Shown: positions 32,181 to 46,148 of the stretch, piece after piece
Position numbering within the stretch: the stretch's first letter is position 1
How the letters are laid out: every line of letters begins with the position of its first letter
Origin: Tubulanus polymorphus
Lineage: Eukaryota; Nemertea; Palaeonemertea; Tubulaniformes; Tubulanidae
Length of the DNA stretch: 64,000 bases
Assembly (NCBI RefSeq): GCF_964204645.1
Contig: NC_134035.1
Coordinates: forward strand, 6,076,501-6,140,500
Reading direction: 5' to 3'
The notes under the pieces: model-generated
What the model was told of the DNA's origin: nothing
What the model saw: the letters and a program-made list of their open reading frames with translations, nothing else
Databases searched by the model: none
Made by a program: the position numbers and the translations under genes

Positions 32181-34194
32181 GATCATCTGCAAGCATTATT
32201 TTTCTATATCTTCAGAATTTTATATCGCCCCACACGTGAGATTTTCAGAGAATTACTTATGCAACAGTCTCAAAGCCGCTTAATTCCGATCATTTGAACC
32301 CAGATTTTGATCATCTAGATACCATTTCTGGTCTGGTCTTTCTATACCGTACATAAAAAAAACTTTTAGTCATTGTTCTTCTTGAATTTCATTAATGTTC
32401 CTTAATGTTCTGAATTAAGCGGGTTTGACTGGATTTTTTTCTCAATGAATTGAATATGTATCCCTTCCACAAAAAGAAAATTCTAACTAAAATGTAATGA
32501 ATTCGATTTGTTGACAAAATGTATTTACGTTATATTAAAACACACATGTTCGATTATTCGTGAAATTTTCAGTAGACTGGATGCTTGCCACGGAGTTGAT
32601 GCGTCGGATTATCGTTTTTCCGGACTAAATGTTTCTACTCCGATCGATACAATGATGACACATTGTTGGCCGAGCGAAAAAATTACTATTGTCGCGCGGG
32701 AGCCGAGGCAAGCAGGGTCAAGTCTACTCATTAACTCACAGCTTTATAACATTTATTGAGCGCATTTTGTTAATCAAAATGTGCGGGTTTAAAGTGACGC
32801 ATTTAATCGTACAGTATACTGCGCTCAATTCAGTTCAACTCAGATATTTGTACAAGGATTTGGATGATAATATCGAGTCGAACAGTTTCTACAGTCCAGA
32901 GACTTCCTGAGCGGAGTTTCCTGAACATCTGTTTTACATCAATGTTTAAACAGCTACCCATATATCAGTGATACCCGATTTTATATAAATTCACAAGTGC
33001 AGAATTCGTATTTGAATAAAACGGTAATCAAAACTTTTTTAGTATTTCCATTTATGGAGTTGGAAGGTATCTGTCGGGCTTCACTTCCAGGCCTTACTCC
33101 CAGGCTTCAACGTCGAAACATAATCCCACAGCAATCTATCACGATTGGGTTGTTGGGAATGGAATTGGGAATAATATCTTGTTGAGAGACGAGAGACTGG
33201 TCAAAATGCGGCATTCAATGCAAAACCTATAAAATAAACACTTGAATTTTGATACCAATGGCACGGTGCATCAGGAGTCTCGTGGTTCGTCAAAGCATTT
33301 CCAGCATCATTATTATTGGCAAAATCTGAATTAATTCAATTTCATGCAATATTATATCATCGTCCAATATCTACAAAATTAAGACTGGATTTTATGTAGC
33401 GTTTTACTGAGTGAGAGAGACACTAATATCAACACAATCGTCCTGATCAAATTTCTTGTCTGTGAAACAGGAACTAAGATGTACGTAATACACTTCGATA
33501 CTTACGATTCGTCATCCCATTTATACCGTACTTACACAGACACCGATCATTGGGTCTCGGACAGACAGTGAGAGTGCGTGTGACCCCTGCGCTGTATCTT
33601 CAGCATATATCCGACTGATAACACATTTAATCCAACACAAAATGACGACATATTAATTTTTTCACACATTTAAATCCTTATCGCCGTAATGATGGCATAT
33701 CGTGGATAGTATGCCCTTCAACTGTCACTGTCACACGCACAAGATTAATTATTTCTTATCCTTTGTGCAGTGTCACAGTGATCATAATTAGGCACGTGAC
33801 ACCGAAAACAATAAATCCATCCTATATGAGATAGAGCTCATCTTCTGATCGGTCGTGCGGTTTGGTGAACTGGTTCTGATATGTCCGTTCTAGATTCAAA
33901 CTTCATCGCTGAAAAAAACTCAAAAAAGTTTTTTAATTTCAACAAACCAATTGGCTGAATTAAAATAGATGAATCATCGATTGATGTAGCTGTTTGTTTA
34001 CTGCAAATAATAAAATGATTAGTTAAACATTTGATAGAATCGGATTCTACGTTAATTTCAACAAAGCGAGAAAAAACATCTAATAAAAAGTTCCATAAAC
34101 CCATTTTCAATATTACATCAACTCCAAAATAGATTTTTCGCCCCAACTATACAAGTTGATTTTTTTAAAGGAAAACCTAGAATATCTATAATAA

Positions 34195-34202
34195 TGATAA
34201 TA

Positions 34203-34237
<35 letters not shown>

Positions 34238-34260
34238 TAATAATAATAATAATAATAAGA
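34195..34260. repeat. AAT microsatellite
   Basis: AATAATAAT repeats with a few interruptions (ATAGTAATA, ATTAATAAT), passing into AAGAAG at the right end. Confidence 0.95.
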
Positions 34261-36049
34261 AGAAGAATCTAAACTCGAAATGGTTTAAAAATTAAGTATG
34301 ATTTATGTTTTATTCGTCGTCACAACAGAATTAGACTTTAATCAAGTTAATGAAACAAAGATCACAGATAAATATTTATGAATTAAAAACAGACCCAACG
34401 GAATAATCCAATAACAGGTTAGTCCAGAAACCAAGATCCAAACGACAAACAAACGCCATTCAACACCATTTTACACACACATTCGACAAAATCTTCACGA
34501 TAAATTCCTCATTCCTTATTAGATGTAATCCTATAGTTGACTTCAATACGGCCATCAATACCTGAATTACCAAATTCCGCCGACCTGCAGGAAACAACCG
34601 TGTGAATGAATGAATGATGTATCAGATCTGCTGCAACTATTAACACATCCGACATCAAGCATTTTCCAGCTGATTAGTTACCCCTTAACCTTTACTGCGC
34701 GATATCTTTTACTTACCACGCGAAGAAACTTCTACCACCATGGCCCAGTAGTTGCTCTCAGAGACGCCCGCCCACGCTCGCCATTTCTCGATGCTTAATC
34801 ACCATGCGTTTCGATAGAAAGCTTTGACCTACAATTATTCGTCGAAATATTACCGATGAACTTCGCATTCACTGGTTTTTAAAATCAGACGGAGTCAGTG
34901 AGTTTGGACGCAAAATAAATATCTGAAATTCGAGATTGCAGCCTCGTGTAGCAGGTCAGTGTTATCGCTAGTTCGCTTACTTCAGAGGGCAGAATAGCAA
35001 TTCAATCTGAACAGTTTTTAGGCCCCTGCCCACATGAATAGTAGTAAGCTATTAGTCTCGTATCTCATTCTACTGGCGAATATCTTATATATGATTTCGC
35101 GTAAAGCTGTTTATTTGAAATTCCAATCTAAAAAAAAATGTTTCACGATATTTTGGAAAGAGCATAACATTTGGAAAAATACAGAAGACATATTAAGTCT
35201 TTTTATAAAGTATACGTAAAGTAAATGCTCTTGAAGCGACCCTGTATTCCTGCGATCCGAATTTTGCCATTTTGTGATCATTTTGGCTAGAACCAAAAGT
35301 GTTTTACAGTCCTAGCGGGTTTAGACGAAGTTGGTTGTAAACGTTGATCTGAGCCGATTCGTCCTCGGGATTAGCCCGGTGCGTACGGCATTGTACCATA
35401 CTAGAAAACAAACAAAAAACATGTTTTTCTTATGTTAACTCGTTGAATTTGTTTTTAGTTTCATCTCATACCGGGATCTGTGCACGTGTGCATCGTCAGG
35501 CTTTGCGTCGTGCGGAGATTCAACGATAAACGTCTAGAAATTCAAGATCACAAATTCTGAAACTACTTCACGCGTAAGATATGATGATTTATGTATATTT
35601 CAGTGTTAGCACTTGTGATCAGACAATCTCCAAGTGTTATCCGGTACATTACTACTATCTACCTGCCTACGTCAGACGATCAGGTATTTCAGATATTCGG
35701 CCTTTAAGGCAGTTAGATAAACAACACGCAGTCCCGAATGATTCCTGACGAATTTTACTACTAATGTGTGTATGTGGGGCGGCCCGGAGTGGGTATTACT
35801 TGGAAAACTCAACTGATCCAGACAACCAAACAAACACGAGGATATCAAACTCTAGACAACAATGGAATACATGTATAACATATATAAGTATTTCCACAGT
35901 GAGTGAGTAGCTGGGGTATTTTATTGTTTTCTTTGCCTAGTAAAATGTTTGTGGGGGCAGCAGCGCAGTATAGTAGTGATAAGATTGTTGCGCAAATGTT
36001 CTATAGCTTTCAGCGTTTGTTTTGGCAGCTCGAAAAGTATCAATGGCAC

Positions 36050-36180
36050 TTAATCGGCACTAGCCCGGGTGCACATCAAAGCACTATAGCCCGGCACTAT
36101 AGCCCGTGATACTAGCTCTGCACTAGTCCGAGACACAGCCCGGCATTAGCCCGGCACTAGTCCGACACAAGCTCGGTAGG
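36050..36180. repeat. Short irregular tandem repeat (TAGCCCGGCACTA)
   Basis: Variants of TAGCCCGGCACTATAGCCCG and AGTCCGACAC repeat about nine times at 12-22 base spacing. Confidence 0.7.
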
Positions 36181-38159
36181 CTTGCATCTGGAACGCATTA
36201 AATTCGATTGATTACTAAAGATAAATTATGTTATCCGCTATCCATATTTGATAATCCATCAGGTGATTGCAATACATATTTCAAATTCTATTTGAAATCT
36301 ATTCGGAATTGAATAATAACTTTCTGAATCTATGTGTCTCGGTGAAATAGAATAGATTTCATAAGGTCAACGACCGTGGCATCTTTAAATGCCGATTCAG
36401 CGTGCGATTATACTGCGCAGCACCGTTCAGAGATAACCAGTCAATTCAGAGACACCTTTTTATGGTCCGTGTTGGAGATAACTGTCTTTGTGTATTACGA
36501 ATATTTTGTCCAATAATTCCCATTATGTAATGCCAGTTTCTAGCTATTATTGTTGATATTTAGTTACAGGTATCACGCCAGGTATCTGTTCTCTCGCGCT
36601 CATGTTTGTCACGCTTATGATTTCAAGTTTACATGGTTGACTTTATTTTTGTGGTTTTATGTTTATTTTTATGTTTGTGGCATTTGTCGCCCCTTTTTGG
36701 TTAGGTAAATATCTCACGAGTGCTCTGAGTAGTCAATTTGTAGCCCTATTTTTCGGATATGAAGTAAATAACAGGAGGTCCTGTTAAAGCGCGTATTACT
36801 TCTCTCGTAGGTTCGCATTAATGTAGTCCCTGCAACAGTCCTAAAACGACCGACTTGAGCGTAGTGTATACTGCAGTAGTTCTGTAATTGCGAATAACTG
36901 TGGAAAAACCTGAAAATGTCGAGAGAAAAAGTTGCACGTAATTGATACACGAAGTGTTAGGCAAGAAATGAAATGTGTAGGTGGGAGGGGAACATGAGGG
37001 GGTGGGAGGAACGAAATGTCAAGTAGCTCTAGCATAGATGGAATTCCTACAGATAATGTCAGAACATCTAAAATACCAGACTATCAAACAAGTAGTAATG
37101 TCTGCCACGGCACTCGGTGGTTCATTTGGGGAAAAAATCAACGAAAGCTTTCCGTAAATTTATTGGTAATTCGCTTTCCAAAAATGTCATCTTTGGTAAC
37201 AAACCACGATATTATGTATCGAAAAAATGAAGCCATCGAACTGAAGTTCTAAAATATTTGCTGAACATTTAAGACTAAAATGAACTGGAGTTTTCGTTCA
37301 TTAGAGAAATTGATATGAACAAGCGATTGGTTGATGACGATTTGGCTGTGTCTGAAATTTGATATGGTTTACGACGAATTACAAACAATTTGAGGAATTT
37401 CAGCAGCCTCGGCCATCAGTTATATACATATATAGTTCAGAAGTGTGGGATTATACATATATGAATTGATTCCTAACTTCAAAAAGTAACTTTTGGCGAC
37501 GTATTAGTTGATATGGCAGGTTTCACGATGACGATCAGCTTCAAAGCCGGTGGTTTAAAGAAAAACATTCAATCAATTATTGTGTGGGACTTATCATCGT
37601 TTTTCTTGTAACTGCAGGCTTTTAGTGTTTCATGAATACCATTCATTAAGTTATGATTCATATTATTTTCTATTCATAGTCATTATCTTTACCTGGATAA
37701 AAAAGACTTTTCTCAAACGGTCGAACGCTCGCGCCGCCAAAAATGTATAGGATGATATCATTCATCCGTTCTATTAGTAGCGGCCATTTTGAAAAATGAC
37801 TGTTGACCTACATATTCATATAAGGGCAAATTAAGAAAACTTGTCATTTTGAAAAAATATCTTAACTCTCAGGATGGAAAGAAGAAATCTGAGAAACGTC
37901 AGAAAAACAGAGTTCGTAGTTAATTATTTCGTCCAGATTGTTGGGTTTTTATAAACAGGCATCAATTCGTTTGGCTTTGCTGATGTTGTTTGTATGGGTT
38001 TGATATAGAATCAACGATGCATATAAACTGCGACAACATCTTTGCTTTGCATTTTCTCTGAATATCGACAGAAAGGGTCAAGGTTTGTCTTCAGGTTATA
38101 TTTGAATATTTTAGGCGACATGTTGTTTTACCCCTGATCATAATGACGTTAATGATTCT

Positions 38160-38705
38160 CGGTAAAGTGTGACTGATGCTTGGCCTGGATCGATTCCAAA
38201 TTTGTCATTACCCGCCGACTGCCAACAGCGCCAGAAAAACCTTGCGAAATCCTTCCAGAACTCGAACCATTGGCCTGTAAAAAATGTTTAGAAAATACTG
38301 TCATTGCAAAGTATTGTGAAATATTGATTTCAAACTGGAATAACGATGAATTAGATTATCTTTTAAATCAAATATATAAATATATAAGTGTAAAACGATA
38401 GTCAGATAAAAGCTGTAAATTGAAGAGTGATGATGTATTTATTCATGTTCAAAACTTCGATATACGAAAAAAAAAACATATATACGATACAACCCATCAT
38501 ATCTGCAACTCAGGTCATCCAACTCTCTACAATAAAACAGTCGTTTGGAATGAAACTACAAAATTAAGTTTAATGTGTGGGGCACTGGAGAAAATAATGA
38601 CTTACGCTTAGCAAATAGAATTGGAAACATACATTGGGATTCAAAAACAGAGGCTATTCAAATGATACAATGTGATGGCGACTTATTTATATCAAACTGG
38701 TGTTA
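38160..38705 (+). pseudogene. Unassigned coding-like stretch, probably decayed
   Basis: Three plus-strand frames in series look protein-like: 38180-38401 (RLPTAPEKPCEILPELEPL, NNDELDYLLNQIYKYIS), 38420-38611 (FIHVQNFDIRKKKHIY) and, one frame over, a stretch ending at TAA 38704-38706 (GENNDLRLANRIGNIHWDS). No splice sites join them cleanly. This fits a frameshifted remnant of an AT-rich gene or mobile element. The family is not recognised and chance cannot be excluded. Confidence 0.25.
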
Positions 38706-40660
38706 ACGACCTATACGGAAAAATAACCAAAAAGTCACGCATAGCTATACACAACTAGACAGCACCTGTTTTAGGCCACCTACACATTAGATAAAACCAG
38801 GATGTCTCACGTGTAACACGTGTGGGAAGAAAATAGCAAACGCTGTCACATTTTCCACTAAAATTCAAATTTAATTCACAGAAATAATTATCATATTCAT
38901 CATATTATACCGATGAAATTATATTCAGCTCTTTTTAATGATCTGTTTTTTTTTTTAGAAACTTCACATCTCAATTTCAACGACGATTATTCGTTATTAA
39001 GAAGCCATCAAGAATTATGATCAATTGAAAAATGGTAAGTCAAAAAGTGTATGATGTAATCAGACATTCATTTAAAACAGACACGCGTGTAAATAATATC
39101 CCTATCAAAAGGACGCCTTAATTATTCGTTCTTAGGCAGATTGATTTCTGGTTAATTTTTGTGTGGAGGAAAAAGAATTAGAATTTATTGAACATATTGC
39201 TAATTGCTACGTAATCATATAAAACATATGAAAAATATTCTCAAAATTCTCAAAATTTCCAGTCAGAAATCCTATAGTCCACTGGCTAATTAAATCTAGT
39301 CAGGGATCATAGTCCTCCGTACAAGTGAGGTGCTTTGATCAATACCAATGCATTCACAATCGGTACGGCCCCATTTCATTAAAAAAACAAACCATAGCCC
39401 GCAACAACTGCACGCACCTGGATTACCAGAGCACACTCAATCGACAGTAAAAGGCAGATGAAATAATGACAGTAAGCTCTGGTAGCTGCGTCAAATATTA
39501 CGTATAGCAGTTTGACTTACTCATAATAGATGAATATTAGGATAAAGTCGAATAAGTGAAATAAACCCAATAAGGAAACCTTTTCGTATACTCGTTTTTC
39601 TGTTTGTATCGTGGGATTTTACCGTAGAAACAATAGTTCTTCATATTATTATAACTGGGAATTTTTTTTTCATAAATTCAGGTAATTGATTCTGTGCGTC
39701 GAGTTAGGATGTAGGATAACGGATATTAATGATCATTTGCTTTAGTAATTAAGATTAGGAGAGAGAGCTTGGATGTGAACCTAAAAAGAAATGAGGGATT
39801 TCGAAACCTCTATTAAACATAATTTAACCGAATAAATCCTATGACTATAAATACAATTCTGAAAATCCTTTTAGAATCAATGTATTGAGAAAAACAAAAG
39901 CAATATCTAGAAGTCAGCTGAGTGGTTTTACTCACCTTGCGACAAAAACGTCTTCACCTCTAAGCAGTCATCGGGTCGCCTAAAATAGTGTCCACTCGCT
40001 TCAGATCTCAGGAGCGAAAAAAATCAAACCGTCTTACGACAACCCTGCAATAGACGTCACGGGTAATAATAATTACGTCGTATCACAATAGTGATCAGGG
40101 GATGATTGTGAGTAATACATCCAAAGTACATTCGGTACTCGTCCTAACTCGTGGCAGTCAGTCAGTCAGTTATCTCTCTCTTTCTCATAGTAAAATTCTA
40201 TGAAATTCCAGGTCACGATTTTATTTCGTGTCAAACACATGAGTGACTACACCAACATATCGCAGCTTTATATTCAAAATAATATATATCTTTTTGCGAT
40301 CAAATTCTAGCAGAGATGCAAAAAAGAACATTTTGATTTCGAACGTTTTTTTTGTGAATATTTTCTCGTGAATCGATCGCACGAAAATATGATCTGTTGA
40401 TAAGAATTTTTTTCGACTTCAGGGAGTGCAGCGTCTGAATTCAATAGGAATTCTGTGATGCCGATAGGAGCTGCGTGTTACCTGCGTTATATTGACAAAC
40501 GCTAGCGTATTTATACCGTTAAATACAGGCTGCATCTTCCAAGCCTCTTGTTTGGACCATGGACGTGTAAACTACGTCTTGTCATGAACTCAGACTAACA
40601 AATGTAGTCTCTAAAATGTTCGCACCAGCCGAGAAACCGAGATCTACTGATATATTTCCA
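38706..40660. other. Gene-poor tract, nothing recognised
   Basis: AT-rich sequence without recognisable coding, RNA or strong repeats. A CAGTCAGTCAGTCAG run occurs near 40155-40170. Confidence 0.4.
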
Positions 40661-40662
40661 TT

Positions 40663-41113
40663 TCAAAATTTACACCCCCCCCCCCCCAAAAAAAAAGAAA
40701 ATACAAATAAACTTTGAATGATTTAATGATAACAATGATGAAAAATAATAATTTAATCATTCGTTAAATTCGTTAGTTTAAGGATGGAGTTGACATGGAC
40801 CCAGTTTCACAAAAGTGTTTCCTAAATCGATTTATAGACCTAAACTGAATTGATGAAGAAATGATATCTATTTAAGAGTTTAAGTGAATCTGAACCCAGC
40901 TTTTCCATTTCAAAATTTACTCCTCAAAGAAAAAGATTTTGAATAATTTAATGATAATGATAGAAGAATAATGTAATCATTCGAAGTTTAAGGATGGAGT
41001 TTACCTGGAGCCAGTTTCACAAAAGTGTTTAATAACTCCTAAATTTATAGATTCAAACTGAATTGATGAAGAAATGAAATCTATTTAAGAGTTTAGTGAA
41101 TCTGAACCCAGCA
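40663..41113. repeat. Diverged direct duplication of about 210-240 bp
   Basis: The block from CCATTTCAAAATTTAC (about 40658) to GAATCTGAACCCAGC (about 40901) recurs at 40904-41113. Shared order: AATGATTTAATGATAA, TTTAAGGATGGAGTT, CCAGTTTCACAAAAGTG, CTGAATTGATGAAGAAATGA, ATCTATTTAAGAG. The first copy carries a C13/A9 run that the second lacks. Confidence 0.85.
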
Positions 41114-44100
41114 GTATTAGCCGAGTACTGAATCTATGATCAGGGACAGTAGAGGTGATTCACGGGAATCTATCCTGAAACTGTTGAGTACTTGCCACGT
41201 GTTATTTGGACGGATGACAATTTTTTAATGTTTATTCATGCTGCTGCTGTTTGAAATAAAGTAATTTCATTTCATTGAGTCAGTAACCAGATATAGGCCT
41301 AACACCCACCTGACACCATCAACTCATAGGTGATCACCGGCACTGAACGAGAGGGAGTGAGGAAGAGATAGAGAGTGGGCCGGATCGGACTATTCCCCCT
41401 CCCCCGGCGTTGTATTCATATATTCATAATAAGTTATACTTTGAAATAATTTTTTCTTCATTGAGTCATTCATACAATGCAAGATAGTTATAGTTTGTTT
41501 ATCGGTAGCAAAGATTAATTATTGATGATATATAAAAAAGCGTACACGGCGAAAACAACCAGATAAACAACAAGCTTGACACCCACCAGGCCTACACCGA
41601 GCTAATTTGTTTTTGCGCATGGAACAAGAATTATTTATGAGTTGACCAAAAAGATACCTCGCAAGCTCTTCGGTTTATATACAAAATGCCCCCAATCTAC
41701 TGATAAACCATTATTCGTCAGTTCAAGTAGATAGTCACACGAAGATTATAAAGTCATCTTCGGTCTTTATCTAAGTATATCACCAATTTTAAAACGTTCG
41801 TTATCTGTTTTCAAAAATATGATTTTCAATATTCGGTTTTTGAATCTGTAACAACGTGATGTAAACAAAGTGTTCTACTTTCTACTCGCCGTTCGTAGTC
41901 TTCGTCCCTGGGACCTGCATTTCATTCATTCACTGATGATTCTTTTTGATGATGTTGACTTTTTATGTGTTTCTAAGAAACACGCAATAAAGATGTGGAT
42001 ATTCAGCTATGAATTTGATATTGAGACGATTGTTCTACATGCGATTCACGGCGGTCTGTTGAATATAGTCTTTGTGGTGACGAAAAACGACGAAACTCTA
42101 ACGGATTAGTAACATTCACATCGGATTCCGGACGTATAGGAAGTACTGTATGTATGCATAATGCCAAATTCGTCAGATTTACATTCACGGTCATATCACC
42201 GGTGATCACAGGTAATCCAAGCCTGCTTTATGGTTTGGAGTTGTTTGGAGTCCAGTGCTATCTTCGTTTTGTATCTCAGCCTGCTGCCAATTGGGCTGTG
42301 GTCTAAGTTCAAGTTTATTTCACTAAACTTTTCCTGTCAAGCTCCTTATTACGTTCACCACGCATTGACAGTTAAACGAGTGTCGAAGTGCCTTTTGGGG
42401 GCACCATCAAAGACACACCCGTTGGTATACACATTTCCTTTTTTTTCTGAATTCCTGATAGAACACCGATCCCTGTTTCACAGATGACTTCATTTCCAAT
42501 GAGTCAAATTTCAACTGTTTAATCTCGTTGAACCCAACAGACGAACCGAATCCGTTACAGAGATTAAGCAAGACATTATTTGAAACAAAGTTTGCGGGCG
42601 ATAATTTAGCTGCTGGAGTGTGGCATCTTTAACATCGGCTAACCTCGACCACTGGTATTGGCTGATTAATTAAACATTACCATGAGAGATTGGCCTAATC
42701 ACTGTAACATGGTCATGGTCGATTCTGTAAATAGATCGATGGAGTCCGTGTCAACAGGCCTCTTCAAGTCACAAGCTTTCCTGTCGATTACCTTGTCCAA
42801 CTTTGTTGATGCAATCGTTTTTATTCTGATAATCTAAACCAAATCGAAGAAACTTATTTCCGAACGGATGGATCAACAGCGCTATGACACAAAGCAATAG
42901 CAGTATCTGTATAAATATAAGTTTATTGTAATGAAACTAAGGACCATGAGGGTCTATTTCAATAAACTTAAACTTTGAAAAAAGTAATATCGAAATAGGC
43001 TCTACATTCCAGGGACCTGCTTCACGAAGGTTTAATCCTTGAATCGATGTAATATCTTCACTGATTCTGAGTCTCAGTCGAACCATCGACTCTAAAACGC
43101 TTAAGACTCCGTGATCGAACCCAGCGGCGGTGTTTTTAGTTGACGGGGATACACCGCATCTTCAACAAGAGATAATCTGTTGATCTGGGTCCCGAATTCT
43201 ACTCTGAATCTGTTTGCATTCTATGTTTTTTTTTATCGGATTCGAAGTACAGATATAGTTGTGTGATCGGCGATCGAGTTTACAGAAGTTTTTTAAATCG
43301 AAGTACATAATTGGGAAATCTGGTTCCGGTTCATCCAAACAATCTTCCAACCGGTCTGAACCGGCAAGCGACTGATTGGGGTTGATTTATTAGACTGTAA
43401 GTTTAGTACATCGAGATTTTTCATAATCATATTATTACAAGGTTGAAGATCATTTTTTCAATTTTTACATTTTTTGGTCGTTTACCACGCGTAAATAGTC
43501 CGGCAATTGATTGTAGATTTTTATGTTGTTTTGATCTTAAAATAGGGATTGTCCCCATTATTTATTTATTTGGCTGGTAAATTTTGTTTGATTTTTCGAT
43601 TGAGTGATTTTTATGTTGTTAGCGGAAGTACCACGGCACAATTTGTGTTAATAAGTCGGCATTGAGGACCAGGCTGACCCAGGTTTGATATCTATTTATC
43701 AAATTTCCTACGGATCCTTTTCCCTTGGAACGGGTTGGTCACATAAACAACTAGAAGGTCAATATCTTTAGGTAGAAAATGTCAACCCTACAGGGGTCTG
43801 TCTGAGCAACCCACCGATCCGAATGCGATCAAAAATCTACGGAGTACTTGATCATAAAATGTAAAATCCATATTTAGAAATTAACTGCAACTACCTCCGC
43901 GAATAGGGAACACTTTTAGTATTTATCAGGCTAAAATTGCCAAAGAATCCTTTGATGGACACGTTCATATTGCCAAAAATCCTTTTTCATGATGCCAAAA
44001 ATTCGGAAAAGGCATACATACTTCAAAAGCATTTGTATTAACATTCTCAAATTCGTGTAAAATTCAGCCTTCCAAAAAAGTTCTGTATATAATATTTATC

Positions 44101-45500
44101 TTTAGTTACATTTATTTCTGCGTGTATTTTACCCTCTCATGCATCCGATTCTACATAGCAGGGTTATGTAATATTCTTTTCAGACATCTTCAGAGAGTCA
44201 AAAAATCGCATCTCAACGGGGAAAAAATGGAGAGCAGAAGCCATGATTACATTTTCACAACCATGGCTAAGAAAAGGAAAAAATACACAAACAATGGCAA
44301 ATGACTACCGTCTATTTTGTTTAAGAATTATACCCTTGATGCTGTGAAAATGATCATTTTTTTCAACTTTTCTCGGGGAGGACCCCAGGACGCCTAGCCC
44401 GCCGCCTAATCTAGATTCTTCGCCTCGTTTACAATACATCGTGCCCCTTTTAAGAAGTGCTACCCCCTATATTTGGGTCAGGATCCGCCCCTGTAAATGT
44501 AGAAAAACCAATGCACCGTATATAAAAACCCACCAATCAGCTTAGACGATACGACAGACACAAACGTGGCGTCAACTGACAATTCAAATATGGCGGACTG
44601 ATTTTTTCATAGGCAATTCATCCATTCCGTTGTAAACAATAGTTTGAGATTCCATGACATACAGACATGGAAATAATTGCCCAGTTGTGATAGTAGTGAC
44701 CTAGTAAATAATATTAGTTTTATCGGGATATTCTAAGACGCTCATTAATAGAATTGAGATCTCGGCGTAGATTTCTAATCCCTTTTTTTCACAGTCTTGG
44801 AGAGAGTCTTTTGGGCTTTCAACACTGAATTCGTGGAACCCATCTATGTCCTACACAATAGAGAAGTGTCATTAGAGTCAAGATGGGTTCATTCAATCAT
44901 AATGAAGAAGGGGTATGGGGTTCTAACTCATATAGAAGAAGTAAACCATTAACATTCATTAATCACGATGCTCTATGATGTATATATTTCTGAAAAACAA
45001 TACGGTGTAGCATATAAATATTTGCTGATATAAACTTTCATATTTTGGGTTAGAATAAGGGTATTGTCTCCGCAAAGAAGCGGTGAAGCGGTAAAAATAC
45101 TTAAGAAAGATTTACATCAGTAATCAGTATAATTCCCGACATTGTCACCATTTCTGATCTTTTTTCGCTGCTAATAAAAGGTCATTTATTGTAAAAGTGG
45201 TTTCTGTGTGTCTTTTTCCCGAGAAATACTTCATTTGATAGGTTTCCTAAAGATTTCCTGTAGGCTAAAATAAGTATTTGCTACTCTTAACAGAAATATC
45301 GACCGTCAGCTTCTCAGTTATGCTTTGATATTGATAGGATCTCATTCGGTATGCGGGATTTGACAACAATGATGAAGGATACAACTTTGGACATAAAAGG
45401 GTTATCCCGCCCAACTTTGATACTCCGTAATTGAATCTGAAATTCGGAATGAATTTAAATAAGAATTTGAGATGTTGCCACATGGTTTTTGTCTACACCA
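41114..45500. other. Gene-poor tract, no gene recognised
   Basis: Open frames such as 42230-42487 (+) and 43162-43350 (-) have no recognised domain. A stretch at 43015-43125 (CTGCTTCACGAAGG... ATCGAACCCAGC) shares wording with the 40.7-41.1 kb duplication and with 59308-59390. The stretch 44360-44500 ends in GGGTCAGGATCCGCCCC, which resembles the start of the block at 57610. Confidence 0.4.
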
Positions 45501-45641
45501 GGGCCCAGTTGCACAGTCGTGACTTAAGTCCAAAAGTGGTCTCAAATCTTAAGACTGGTCTTAAGTTGTTAGATTGGCTATAGAACCAAGTTGGTCTTAG
45601 ACTGGTCTTGAGACGAAGCCGCGACTATGCAACTGGCCCCA
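45501..45641. repeat. Foldback element family A, copy 3
   Basis: Starts GGGCCCAGTTGCACAGTCGT and ends GCGACTATGCAACTGGCCCC, an inverted pair. The inner TTAAGACTGGTCTTAAG palindrome matches copies at 3761 and 22298. Confidence 0.8.
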
Positions 45642-46042
45642 GAACACACTCTCAGCCGGGCCGCTCCAATCATTACCCCTCGTTTCACTGCAAATATCGG
45701 CCGGTCTACTCTCTCTCTCAGGAGTATCAGAAGGCTTGCTACTGTTAAATATTCAATAGACAACATAATAATGATCCACATCGATACATGAAAGAGGACA
45801 CTTGATGTTTCTCAGATTCACAGACCTGAATCAAAACTAATGAGGACTCTGTGAGAGACACCTTCAGCGAACATTTCTCAAATCATTAAGTGAGTTGAGG
45901 TTTTCCAGACAATGGGGGGGGGGGAGGGGGAGGGGTAGGTAGGTTATAATGTACGCAATTTGAAGACCCCGTGAAACATCCAGTTATGGGGCCTCCTCCA
46001 TATTGATGAGTCGAGAAGATACCCAATATTCGTGCAAGATGA

Positions 46043-46148
46043 ATATGCGAGAGAAATCCAACAATAATTCAGCCAAAGAAGTTGCTAAACGTTACTCGAA
46101 ATATTTATCATATTTGGCTGAATTAACTGTGGGATTTCTCACGTATAT
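46043..46148. repeat. Foldback element, about 106 bp
   Basis: The left arm 46043-46077 (ATATGCGAGAGAAATCC ... TTCAGCCAAA) pairs with the right arm 46113-46148 (TTTGGCTGAA ... GGGATTTCTCACGTATAT). The mismatches are scattered. Confidence 0.75.

Larger units (their letters stand above)
31121..38160. other. Gene-poor tract, no gene recognised
   Basis: Short open frames (for example 32508-32759, 33838-34146, 35903-36109) have no recognisable domain, no consistent splice sites and AT-driven composition. The tract holds the TCC tract, an AAT microsatellite, the CCCGGCACTA repeat, a small inverted repeat GCGCATTTTG/CAAAATGTGCG at about 32760-32785, and GGATCCAGTTGCGCAGTCC at 31428, which may be a family A end. 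Confidence 0.5.

Noticed and set aside
32059-32283. Poly-Pro protein (plus) or poly-Gly protein (minus)
   Set aside because: Translation of a TCC microsatellite, open in both directions.
43162-43350. Minus-strand 62-codon frame (PEPDFPIMYFDLKNF...)
   Set aside because: Looks mildly protein-like, but it has no supported splice sites and no recognised family, and it sits among repeats.
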